From DASZPL01 sp035550315 (GTDB lineage: Bacteria > Actinomycetota > Actinomycetes > JAFAQI01), in the NCBI GenBank assembly GCA_035550315.1, contig DASZPL010000041.1, forward strand, positions 1-11,047: a stretch of DNA of 11,047 bases, in the 5' to 3' direction. The position numbers were made by a program, and so were the translations under genes. A model generated the notes under the pieces. The model was not told the DNA's origin. It did no database searches and saw only the letters and a list, made by a program, of their open reading frames with translations. This document shows, piece by piece, positions 5,315-11,047 of this stretch (the stretch's first letter is position 1; each line of letters opens with the position of its first letter).

Positions 5315-5700
5315 GCGAGTCGGGTGGGGGGACCGGCGGGCGGCTGCGCCGGGCCGTGCGTCGGATGGCGGCGGCGGACGAGACGCTCGAAGCCGAAGAC
5401 CTGCGCGAGCAGGTCGCGGCGCAGGGCGCGACCACCGTCGCGGATTGCGCGGAGCGCGATCGGGTCACCGTCGTCGGCACCGTGCGGTCGCTGACGCTGC
5501 GGCCACGCGAGGGCACGCCCGCGCTGGAGGTCGAGCTGTACGACGGTACCGCCGTCGTGACGCTGGTCTGGCTCGGCCGGCGAGAGCTCGCCGGAGTGTC
5601 AGCGGGGCGGCAGCTCCGGGCCACCGGGCGCATCACGTCCAGCGGTGGCCGCCGGGTCATCTTCAACCCCAGATACGAGCTGGTCCTGCCCGACGAGTGA
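5311..5700 (+). CDS. OB-fold nucleic acid binding domain protein
   Basis: A 129-aa protein like the Rv2694c family. An N-terminal basic/helical part (11-40: RLRRAVRRMAA, then LREQVAAQGA) leads into an OB fold (about 50-127): DRVTVVGTVRSLTLRP, ALEVELYDGTAVVTLVWLGR and GRQLRATGRITSSGGRR, ending IFNPRYELVLPDE. Sequence and position suggest nucleic acid binding, possibly RecG-wedge-like, but no specific role is established. It is the last gene of the dut operon. The start overlaps the 29-codon ORF (ATGA) and is buried in a hairpin. Its last 102 bp are antisense to the 3' end of the converging TrkA gene. In many actinobacteria a DUF3159 membrane protein follows; none is present here. Confidence 0.85.
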   Translation: MSESGGGTGGRLRRAVRRMAAADETLEAEDLREQVAAQGATTVADCAERDRVTVVGTVRSLTLRPREGTPALEVELYDGTAVVTLVWLGRRELAGVSAGRQLRATGRITSSGGRRVIFNPRYELVLPDE

Positions 5701-6372
5701 GTCCGCCGGCACCCGCGTGGTCGCCAGCATCGCGTGCAACGCCGGCTCTTGATCCGGCGCGGCAACGAACATCAGCTCGTCACCGACCTCGAGCGTGTCG
5801 TCGGCGCTCGGCACGATCACCCGGCTGTCGCGCAGGATCGCGACCAGCGCGACGTCGGACGGCCACCCCATGGACCCGACCCGCTGCCCGGCCTGCGGTG
5901 CTTCCGGTGGCAGCGTGACCTCGACCAGGTTCGCCTCGCCGTGCCGGAACGACAGCAGTCGCACCAGGTCACCGACCGTCACCGCCTCTTCGACCAGCGC
6001 AGACAGCAGCCGTGGCGTGGACACGGCGACGTCGACGCCCCACGCCTCGTTGAACAGCCATTCGTTCTTTGGGTGGTTCACCCGGGCGACGACGCGGGGT
6101 ACGCCGTACTCGGTCTTTGCCAGCAACGAGACGACGAGGTTGACCTTGTCGTCGCCGGTCGCCGCCACGACGACCGCGCTCTCCTGCAGCTTGGCGTCCT
6201 CCAGCGAGCTGATCTCGCAGGCGTCGGCGAGGATCCAGTGCGCACCTTGGACGGTGTCGGTCTTGAACGCCTTCTGCTCGCGTTCGAGCAGGACCACCTC
6301 GTGACCGTTGTCGACCAGCTCGCGAGCGATCGAGCGGCCGACGTTTCCGGCACCGGCGATGGTGACCTTCAT
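5599..6372 (-). CDS. TrkA-family potassium uptake regulatory protein (second, CeoC-like)
   Basis: A 257-aa cytoplasmic RCK/KTN protein that gates a K+ transporter in response to nucleotide. The N-terminal Rossmann domain has GAGNVG (7-12) and an acidic residue at the end of strand two (Glu30 in VVLLERE), which binds NAD(H). VVVAATGDDKVNLVVSLLAK and VVARVNHPKNEWLF are family blocks. A TrkA_C (RCK_C) domain covers roughly 140-220 and ends GDELMFVAAPDQEPALHAML. About 35 further residues are Pro/Gly/Asp-rich, unlike the family, and are encoded opposite the OB-fold gene's 3' end (5599-5700). The ATG at 6372 has GGAGA 8 nt upstream and overlaps the previous gene as ATGA. The longer open frame to 6678 is a shadow of that gene. 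It probably forms a heteromer with the upstream TrkA. Confidence 0.9.
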   Translation of the reverse strand: MKVTIAGAGNVGRSIARELVDNGHEVVLLEREQKAFKTDTVQGAHWILADACEISSLEDAKLQESAVVVAATGDDKVNLVVSLLAKTEYGVPRVVARVNHPKNEWLFNEAWGVDVAVSTPRLLSALVEEAVTVGDLVRLLSFRHGEANLVEVTLPPEAPQAGQRVGSMGWPSDVALVAILRDSRVIVPSADDTLEVGDELMFVAAPDQEPALHAMLATTRVPADSLVGQDQLVSGVEDDPAATAGRDAPGGPELPPR

Positions 6373-7043
6373 TCCGACTTCTCCGGCGGCCGCGCGTAGA
6401 GCTGCTCGATCTGCTCGAGCTCGTCGCGCCGAATGAAGGCGTGCAACTGGTCGCCGTCCTGCAACGCGGTGGACTGCGTCGGCAGCATGGCCTCGCCGTA
6501 CCTGGTCAGGAAACCGACCCGCAGGCCGTCGCAGGCTTCCTGAATCTTGCCGATCGACCGCCCGATCCATGCCGGGTCGTAGGCGAGCTCGACGAGGGCG
6601 AGCCGGCCGGTCGGATCGCTCCACTGACTGTGAATGCCCTCGGGGATCAGCCGTCGCAGGATCTCGTCGGCGGTCCATCGCACCGTCGCGACCGTGGGAA
6701 TGCCGAGCCGGGTGTAAACCTCGGCGCGACGCGGGTCGTAGATCCGGGCGACCACGTTGGTCACACCGAAGGTCTCGCGCGCGACCCGGGCGGCGATGAT
6801 GTTCGAGTTGTCGCCGCTGGACACGGCGGCGAAGGCCGCGGCCTGCTCGACGCCCGCCTCGATGAGGGTGTCCCGGTCGAAGCCCACCCCGACCACCTGG
6901 CGCCCCGGGAAGTCGTCGGCCAGCCGGCGGAACGCCGACTGGTCCTGATCGATCACGGCGACCGAGTGACCCTTTTGATCGAGGCTGTGCGCCAGGGTCG
7001 ATCCGACCCGGCCGCAGCCCATGATCACGACATGCACCGGCAT
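6369..7043 (-). CDS. TrkA-family potassium uptake regulatory protein (first, CeoB-like)
   Basis: A 224-aa partner of the next gene. It has a Rossmann NAD-binding motif GCGRVG (9-14) with Asp32 (AVIDQD) at the end of strand two. VSSGDNSNIIAARVARETFG and VVARIYDPRRAEVYTRLGIPT are RCK_N hallmarks, and a TrkA_C-like domain runs from about residue 135 to the end. It resembles M. tuberculosis CeoB (Rv2691) as the second gene resembles CeoC (Rv2692), from memory. No membrane segments. ATG 7043 gives the standard N-terminus; an in-frame GTG at 7064 would add seven unconserved residues. It overlaps the second TrkA by 4 nt and is divergent from the KimA-like importer across 38 bp, which supports a joint role in K+ uptake. 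No TrkH/TrkG subunit lies in the window. Confidence 0.92.
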   Translation of the reverse strand: MPVHVVIMGCGRVGSTLAHSLDQKGHSVAVIDQDQSAFRRLADDFPGRQVVGVGFDRDTLIEAGVEQAAAFAAVSSGDNSNIIAARVARETFGVTNVVARIYDPRRAEVYTRLGIPTVATVRWTADEILRRLIPEGIHSQWSDPTGRLALVELAYDPAWIGRSIGKIQEACDGLRVGFLTRYGEAMLPTQSTALQDGDQLHAFIRRDELEQIEQLYARPPEKSE

Positions 7044-7069
7044 GACGCTACACGCCGGAACCACCGCCG

Positions 7070-7075
7070 TACGCT
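7070..7075 (+). promoter_or_regulatory. Putative -10 box for leaderless KimA-like transcript
   Basis: TACGCT (TANNNT) is followed by exactly six bases, GGCCGC, and then the GTG start at 7082. Spacing and the absence of any Shine-Dalgarno fit a leaderless mRNA starting at the GTG. The whole gap to the divergent TrkA start is 38 bp, too short for a c-di-AMP riboswitch of the kind that controls kimA in Bacillus. Confidence 0.45.
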
Positions 7076-7081
7076 GGCCGC

Positions 7082-9109
7082 GTGCCTTCGTTGGGGGACC
7101 TGTCCAAACGGCTGTTCGTTGGTCGCCCGCTCCGAAGCACGCAGCTCGGCGAGACGTTGCTGCCGAAGGGGATCGCGCTCCCAGTTTTTGCCAGTGACGC
7201 GCTGTCGTCGGTGGCGTATGCCACCGAGGAAATCCTGCTGGTCCTCTCGCTCGGCGGGCTGAGCCTCATCCACTTCACTTGGTACGCCGCAGCCGGCGTC
7301 GCGTTCCTGATGCTCGTCGTGGTCGCGTCGTACCGGCAGAACGTACACGCCTACCCGAGCGGCGGCGGTGACTACGAGGTCGCGACGACCAACCTCGGGC
7401 GCACCGCGGGCCTCACCGTCGCCAGCGCGTTGATGGTCGACTACGTCCTGACCGTTGCGGTGTCGGTGAGCTCCGGCGTCGCGAACATCACGTCCGCCGT
7501 GACGTCGCTGCAGGGTCACGAGGTCGAGGTCGCGCTGGGCGTCGTGGCCGTGATCATGCTGTTGAACCTGCGCGGCGTGCGCGAGTCGGGCACGGCGTTC
7601 GCTGTTCCTACCTACGCCTTCATTTTCGGGGTCGCGGTGCTGATCACCGTCGGGCTGTCGAAGCTGGCGGTCGGTCATCACTTGAGCGCCGAGAGCTCGC
7701 ACTACTCGATTCACGCCGCGCAGAGCTACACCGGGTTGGCGCTGGTGTTCATCGTGATGCGGTCGTTCGCCTCCGGATGCACGGCGCTGACCGGAGTCGA
7801 GGCGATCAGCAACGGCGTGCCGGCGTTCCGCAAGCCAAAGTCACGCAACGCCGCGACCACGCTGGCGATGCTCGGCGGGATCGCGGTCGCGATGTTCTTG
7901 TCGATCACCGCGCTGGCGATCGTCAGCCACGTCCACGTCGTCGACCCGTCGAGCTCGGCCAGCCTGGTCGGCGCACCGCACGACTACCAGCAGAAGACCG
8001 TCATCGCTCAGGTCGGCCTGGCGGTGTTCGGCAAGGGCATCGGCTTCTACTACCTGCAAGCGACGACCGCGCTGATCCTGGTGCTCGCGGCGAACACCGC
8101 GTTCAACGGCTTCCCGGTGCTCGCGTCGATCCTGGCGCGCGACGGCTACTTGCCGCGGCAGCTCTCCAGCCGTGGTGACCGGCTGGCGTTCAGCAACGGC
8201 ATCCTGATGCTGGCCGGTTTCGCGATGCTGCTGATCTTCTCGTTCTCGGCGTCGCCCACTCGGTTGATCCAGCTCTACATCATTGGCGTCTTCGTGTCCT
8301 TCGTGAACAGCCAGACCGGCATGATCCGCCACTGGAACCGCAACCTGCCGCTCACCGACGACCCTGCCCGCCGCCGGCAGATGAAGCGGTCACGGGTGAT
8401 CAACTCGGTCGGGGCGGTGGTGACGTCGCTCGTGCTCGTCGTCATCCTGGTGTCGAAGTTCCTGGAAGGCGCCTGGATCGCAATCGTCGCGATGGGCGTG
8501 CTCTTCACCGTGATGCGGGCGATCCGCCGCCACTACGACCTGGTCGCCCTCGAGCTGGCGCCGGGTGACGAGGACGTCGTGCTGCCGTCGCGTGTGCACG
8601 CCATCGTGTTGGTGTCCAAGCTGCACAAGGCGACGCTGCGCGCAATCAACTACGCCCGCGCGACCCGGCCGTCGACGCTGGTCGCGGTGACCGTGGCGGT
8701 CGACGACGCCGAGACGGAGGCGCTGCGCGAAGAGTGGGAGCGGCGGGAGCTACCGGTGCCGCTGCAGATCCTCGACTCGCCGTACCGCGAGGTGACCCGG
8801 CCGATCATCCGCTACATCAAGGAGATCAACCGGGCGAGCCCGCGCGACGTCGTCTCGGTGTTCATCCCCGAGTACGTCGTCGGCCGGTGGTGGGAGCAGC
8901 TGCTGCACAACCAGTCGGCGCTGCGGCTGAAGGGCCGGCTGCTGTTCACCCGCGGCGTGATGGTGACCAGCGTTCCCTACCAGCTGGCGTCGTCCGGCCG
9001 GGTGGTCGACCGGCGGCGGTCGCGGGCCGGCGACGTGCGGCTGGCTGTCGACGTCCGCTCCCAGCCGCCGCCCCCGAAGCAGGAGCCGTATTCTCGGGAG
9101 CGTGGGTGA
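7082..9109 (+). CDS. APC-superfamily permease, KimA-like K+ importer
   Basis: A 675-aa protein with about 12 membrane helices (about 30-490) and a cytoplasmic USP-like C-terminal domain beginning near residue 507 (HAIVLVSKLHKATLRAINYA...). It is generally annotated as an amino acid permease, but the details point to KimA, the c-di-AMP-controlled H+/K+ symporter. The N-terminus reads LFVGRPLRSTQLGE then ASDALSSVAYATEE with Asp39 and Tyr46. DYVLTVAVS (118-126) places Asp118, Tyr119, Thr122 and Ser126 with the spacing of KimA D117/Y118/T121/S125 (from memory), and ALTGVEAISNGVPAF (233-247) is also shared. The divergent TrkA pair supports potassium as substrate. GTG 7082 follows a TANNNT box by six bases. 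The last 8 nt overlap dxs. The final 40 residues are basic and Pro-rich, probably disordered. Substrate is inferred. Confidence 0.87.
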   Translation: MPSLGDLSKRLFVGRPLRSTQLGETLLPKGIALPVFASDALSSVAYATEEILLVLSLGGLSLIHFTWYAAAGVAFLMLVVVASYRQNVHAYPSGGGDYEVATTNLGRTAGLTVASALMVDYVLTVAVSVSSGVANITSAVTSLQGHEVEVALGVVAVIMLLNLRGVRESGTAFAVPTYAFIFGVAVLITVGLSKLAVGHHLSAESSHYSIHAAQSYTGLALVFIVMRSFASGCTALTGVEAISNGVPAFRKPKSRNAATTLAMLGGIAVAMFLSITALAIVSHVHVVDPSSSASLVGAPHDYQQKTVIAQVGLAVFGKGIGFYYLQATTALILVLAANTAFNGFPVLASILARDGYLPRQLSSRGDRLAFSNGILMLAGFAMLLIFSFSASPTRLIQLYIIGVFVSFVNSQTGMIRHWNRNLPLTDDPARRRQMKRSRVINSVGAVVTSLVLVVILVSKFLEGAWIAIVAMGVLFTVMRAIRRHYDLVALELAPGDEDVVLPSRVHAIVLVSKLHKATLRAINYARATRPSTLVAVTVAVDDAETEALREEWERRELPVPLQILDSPYREVTRPIIRYIKEINRASPRDVVSVFIPEYVVGRWWEQLLHNQSALRLKGRLLFTRGVMVTSVPYQLASSGRVVDRRRSRAGDVRLAVDVRSQPPPPKQEPYSRERG

Positions 9110-10991
9110 GCTGCTCGGGGGGATCAACGGGCCGGCCGACCTCAAACGACTGGACGCCGGGCGACTACCGGAGCTGGCCGAGGAGATCCGTCACTTCCTG
9201 ATCGAGGCGGTCTGCAAGACCGGCGGGCACCTCGGCCCGAACCTCGGCATCGTCGAGCTGACGCTCGCATTGCACCGCGTCTTCGACTCGCCGTACGACG
9301 CGCTGATCTGGGACACCGGGCACCAGGCTTACGTCCACAAGCTGCTGACCGGCCGGCAAGCCGAGTTCACCGAGCTGCGGCAAGGGCGCGGGCTGTCCGG
9401 CTATCCCTCGCGCGCGGAGAGCGAGCACGACTGGGTCGAGAACTCGCATGCGTCGACCGCGCTGTCTTACGCCGATGGTCTCGCCAAGGCGTTCGCGGTC
9501 CGTGGCGAGTCCGGTCGCGCGGTCGTTGCCGTGGTGGGCGACGGAGCGTTGACCGGCGGGATGTGCTGGGAGGCGCTCAACAACATTGCCGCGGCTCCCG
9601 ACCGGCCGGTCATCGTCGTGGTGAACGACAACGGTCGGTCGTACTCGCCGACGGTCGGCGGGCTGGCCGCGCACCTGGCGGCGCTGCGGCTTTCGCCGTC
9701 GTACGAGCAGTTGCTCGACATGGTGCGGACCTCGCTGTCCCGCACGCCGCTGGTGGGACCCCCGATCTACGACGCGCTGCACGGCATGAAGAAGGGCCTG
9801 AAAGATCTGGTCCAACCGCAGGTGATGTTCGAAGACCTCGGACTGAAGTACGTCGGACCGATCGACGGCCACGACGTCGGCGCGGTGGAGAAGGCGCTGC
9901 GAAGCGCCCGCAGCTTCGGCGCGCCCGTGATCGTGCACTGCCTCACCGAGAAGGGCCGCGGCTACCCGCCGGCCATCGAGGACGAGGCCGACCAGTTCCA
10001 CAGCGTCAGCGTGATCGACCCGGTGACCGGGCGCCGGGTCAGCACGGCGCCACCGACCTGGACCGACGTGTTCGCCGAGGAAATCGTCTCGATCGGTGCG
10101 GAACAGCCGGACGTGGTCGCGGTGACGGCCGCGATGCTGCGGCCGGTCGGGCTGTATCCGTTCGCCCAGACGTTCCCGGAGCGGGTGTTCGACGTCGGCA
10201 TCGCCGAGCAGCACGCAGTCACATCGGCCGCCGGCATGGCGATGGGCGGACTGCACCCGGTCGTCTGCATCTACTCCACCTTCCTCAACCGCGCGTTCGA
10301 CCAGGTGCTGATGGACGTCGGCCTGCACCGGCTGCCGGTGACGTTCGTCCTCGACCGCTCCGGCGTAACCGGCGAGGACGGCCCGTCGCATCACGGCATG
10401 TGGGACCTGTCGGTGCTCGGCATCGTGCCGGGGCTGCGGGTCGCCGCGCCCCGTGACGCGACCCGGTTGCGGCAGTTGCTGCGCGAGGCCGTGAGCGATG
10501 CGACCGGCCCGACGGCGCTGCGGTTCCCGAAGGCCGCGGTCGACGACGACATCGTGGCCGTCGACCGGGTCGGCGGCGTGGACGTGCTGCGGCGGGACGA
10601 TGCCGGCGACGTGCTGCTGCTCTCGGTCGGCGCGCTCGCGCCGCTATGTCTCGACGTCGCCGAGCGGGTCGCGGCCCAGGGTCTCGGTGTCACCGTGGTA
10701 GATCCCCGCTGGGTGCTGCCGATCGACACGGCGCTGCCGGCCATGGCCGCCGCGCACGGCCTGGTCGTCGTCGTCGAGGACGGCGTCGTCGCCGGCGGGA
10801 TCGGGTCGACGTTGTCACGCGAACTGCGGTCCCGCGACATCAGCGTGCCGGTCCGCGACGTCGCGCTGCCGCAGCAGTACCTCGCCCACGGCAAGCGCAC
10901 CGACGTGCTCGCCGATGCCGGGCTGGCGGCGCAGGACGTCGCCCGGCGGATCGTCGAAGCCGCGGCGCGCGCGGACCTGGCAACCGCCTGA
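9102..10991 (+). CDS. dxs: 1-deoxy-D-xylulose-5-phosphate synthase
   Basis: Condenses pyruvate and glyceraldehyde 3-phosphate to DXP with thiamine diphosphate, the first and flux-controlling step of the MEP isoprenoid pathway; cytoplasmic homodimer. Length 629 aa is normal. Motifs: GGHLGPNLG (41-49, His43), IWDTGHQAYVHK (69-80), the TPP/Mg site GDGALTGG (146-153) with Asn175, GPIDGHD (252-258), ADQFHSV (296-302), FDVGIAEQHA (363-372, Glu369, the activating glutamate), VLDRSGVTGEDGPSHHG (416-432) and a C-terminal transketolase domain with VTVVDPRWVLP and VEDGVVAGGIGS. The GTG at 9102 is 8 nt inside the permease gene, so expression is probably coupled to it. GGGAG sits only 1 nt before the GTG, too close for a standard SD. 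No other in-frame start keeps the N-terminus (NGPADLKRLDAGRLPELA). No terminator is visible after the stop. Confidence 0.97.
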   Translation: MGELLGGINGPADLKRLDAGRLPELAEEIRHFLIEAVCKTGGHLGPNLGIVELTLALHRVFDSPYDALIWDTGHQAYVHKLLTGRQAEFTELRQGRGLSGYPSRAESEHDWVENSHASTALSYADGLAKAFAVRGESGRAVVAVVGDGALTGGMCWEALNNIAAAPDRPVIVVVNDNGRSYSPTVGGLAAHLAALRLSPSYEQLLDMVRTSLSRTPLVGPPIYDALHGMKKGLKDLVQPQVMFEDLGLKYVGPIDGHDVGAVEKALRSARSFGAPVIVHCLTEKGRGYPPAIEDEADQFHSVSVIDPVTGRRVSTAPPTWTDVFAEEIVSIGAEQPDVVAVTAAMLRPVGLYPFAQTFPERVFDVGIAEQHAVTSAAGMAMGGLHPVVCIYSTFLNRAFDQVLMDVGLHRLPVTFVLDRSGVTGEDGPSHHGMWDLSVLGIVPGLRVAAPRDATRLRQLLREAVSDATGPTALRFPKAAVDDDIVAVDRVGGVDVLRRDDAGDVLLLSVGALAPLCLDVAERVAAQGLGVTVVDPRWVLPIDTALPAMAAAHGLVVVVEDGVVAGGIGSTLSRELRSRDISVPVRDVALPQQYLAHGKRTDVLADAGLAAQDVARRIVEAAARADLATA

Positions 10992-11007
10992 GAGCAGGGC
11001 CGGGGGG

Positions 11008-11047
11008 ATGCGAGCACGGCTGGCGGTGGTTGCCGGTGCCGTCGTCC
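11008..11047 (+). CDS. Start of an unidentified ORF, truncated by the right edge
   Basis: An ATG at 11008 opens a frame reading MRARLAVVAGAVV to the end of the window. It is 16 nt after the dxs stop, with AGGG (10996-10999) 8 nt upstream as a possible Shine-Dalgarno. Two arginines followed by a hydrophobic Ala/Val run look like the beginning of a signal peptide or a first membrane helix. Thirteen codons are too few to identify it, and the frame may not be real. Confidence 0.4.
   Translation, partial: MRARLAVVAGAVV

Larger units (their letters stand above)
5225..5320 (+). repeat. 86-bp junction element bounded by 10-bp direct repeats (MIRU-like architecture)
   Basis: The 10-mer ATGAGCGAGT occurs at 5225-5234 and again at 5311-5320, exactly 86 bp apart. 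The first copy overlaps the DUF3710 stop as ATGA; the second is the start of the OB-fold gene. Between them lie an imperfect hairpin (GAGCGAG at 5227-5233 region pairing with CTCGCTT at 5256-5262) and a second, strong hairpin at 5283-5313. Deleting one repeat unit leaves DUF3710 and the OB-fold gene joined by a direct ATGA overlap, with GGAG (5216-5219) 5 nt before the ATG, a perfect ancestral junction. This is what insertion with target duplication into an ATGA junction would leave, as described for mycobacterial MIRUs. Whether the unit is repeated elsewhere in the genome cannot be seen here; no second copy is in this window. Confidence 0.55.

Noticed and set aside
6858..6875. Second partial copy of the 5225-5320 element (shared GATGAGGGTG)
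   Set aside because: Only 10 bases match, inside the conserved coding sequence of the first TrkA gene, with no hairpin arms; chance similarity.
7044..7081. c-di-AMP (ydaO-type) riboswitch upstream of the KimA-like gene
   Set aside because: Only 38 bp separate the two divergent start codons, far too short, and the transcript looks leaderless.
9165..10394. 409-aa minus-strand open frame inside dxs
   Set aside because: It covers the conserved dxs coding region on the other strand, is His/Arg/Asp-biased and has no domain; a shadow of third-position GC bias.
1..11047. tRNA, rRNA, CRISPR array, IS element or phage gene
   Set aside because: No cloverleaf or rRNA sequence, no spaced repeat array, and no transposase, integrase or phage-type protein on either strand.

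Overview
The window is a GC-rich, gene-dense stretch of an actinobacterial (Actinomycetota) chromosome. The evidence is the high GC at third codon positions, frequent GTG starts, several ATGA or GTGA gene overlaps, TANNNT boxes lying only a few bases before start codons, and three families typical of that phylum (DUF4235, DUF3093, DUF3710). The gene content also follows the conserved block known in Mycobacterium tuberculosis as roughly Rv2682c-Rv2698 (dxs ... APC permease, two TrkA proteins, OB-fold protein, DUF3710, dut, DUF3093). I cannot name the genus.

Layout. (1) Positions 1-2240, minus strand: a tightly overlapping set DUF4235 membrane protein -> amidase-signature hydrolase -> SCP2-like/alpha-beta hydrolase fusion, the last running off the left edge. 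(2) 2263-3483, plus strand: a winged-helix DNA glycosylase of the YcaQ type, divergent from DUF4235. (3) 3495-3956, minus: DUF3093 membrane protein, divergent from (4) the plus-strand operon dut - DUF3710 - 29-codon small ORF - OB-fold protein (4000-5700). (5) 5599-7043, minus: two TrkA/RCK-type K+ channel regulatory subunits with an ATGA overlap, converging on and overlapping the OB-fold gene. (6) 7082-10991, plus: a KimA-like K+ importer of the APC superfamily, whose end overlaps the start of dxs (first enzyme of the MEP isoprenoid pathway). (7) A new ORF begins at 11008 and runs off the right edge.

Functionally the window combines nucleotide-pool hygiene and DNA repair (dut, glycosylase, OB-fold protein), potassium homeostasis (TrkA pair plus KimA-like importer, divergent across 38 bp) and isoprenoid precursor synthesis (dxs).

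The most unusual item is at 5225-5320. An 86-bp unit, bounded by two copies of the 10-mer ATGAGCGAGT, sits exactly on the stop/start junction between DUF3710 and the OB-fold gene. It encodes a 29-aa ORF with ATGA overlaps at both ends and ends in a strong hairpin that buries the start codon and Shine-Dalgarno region of the OB-fold gene. Removing one unit would restore a perfect direct ATGA junction with a well-placed SD. This resembles the architecture of mycobacterial MIRU elements, though not, as far as I can tell, their sequence.

There is no gene-free stretch longer than about 50 bp.
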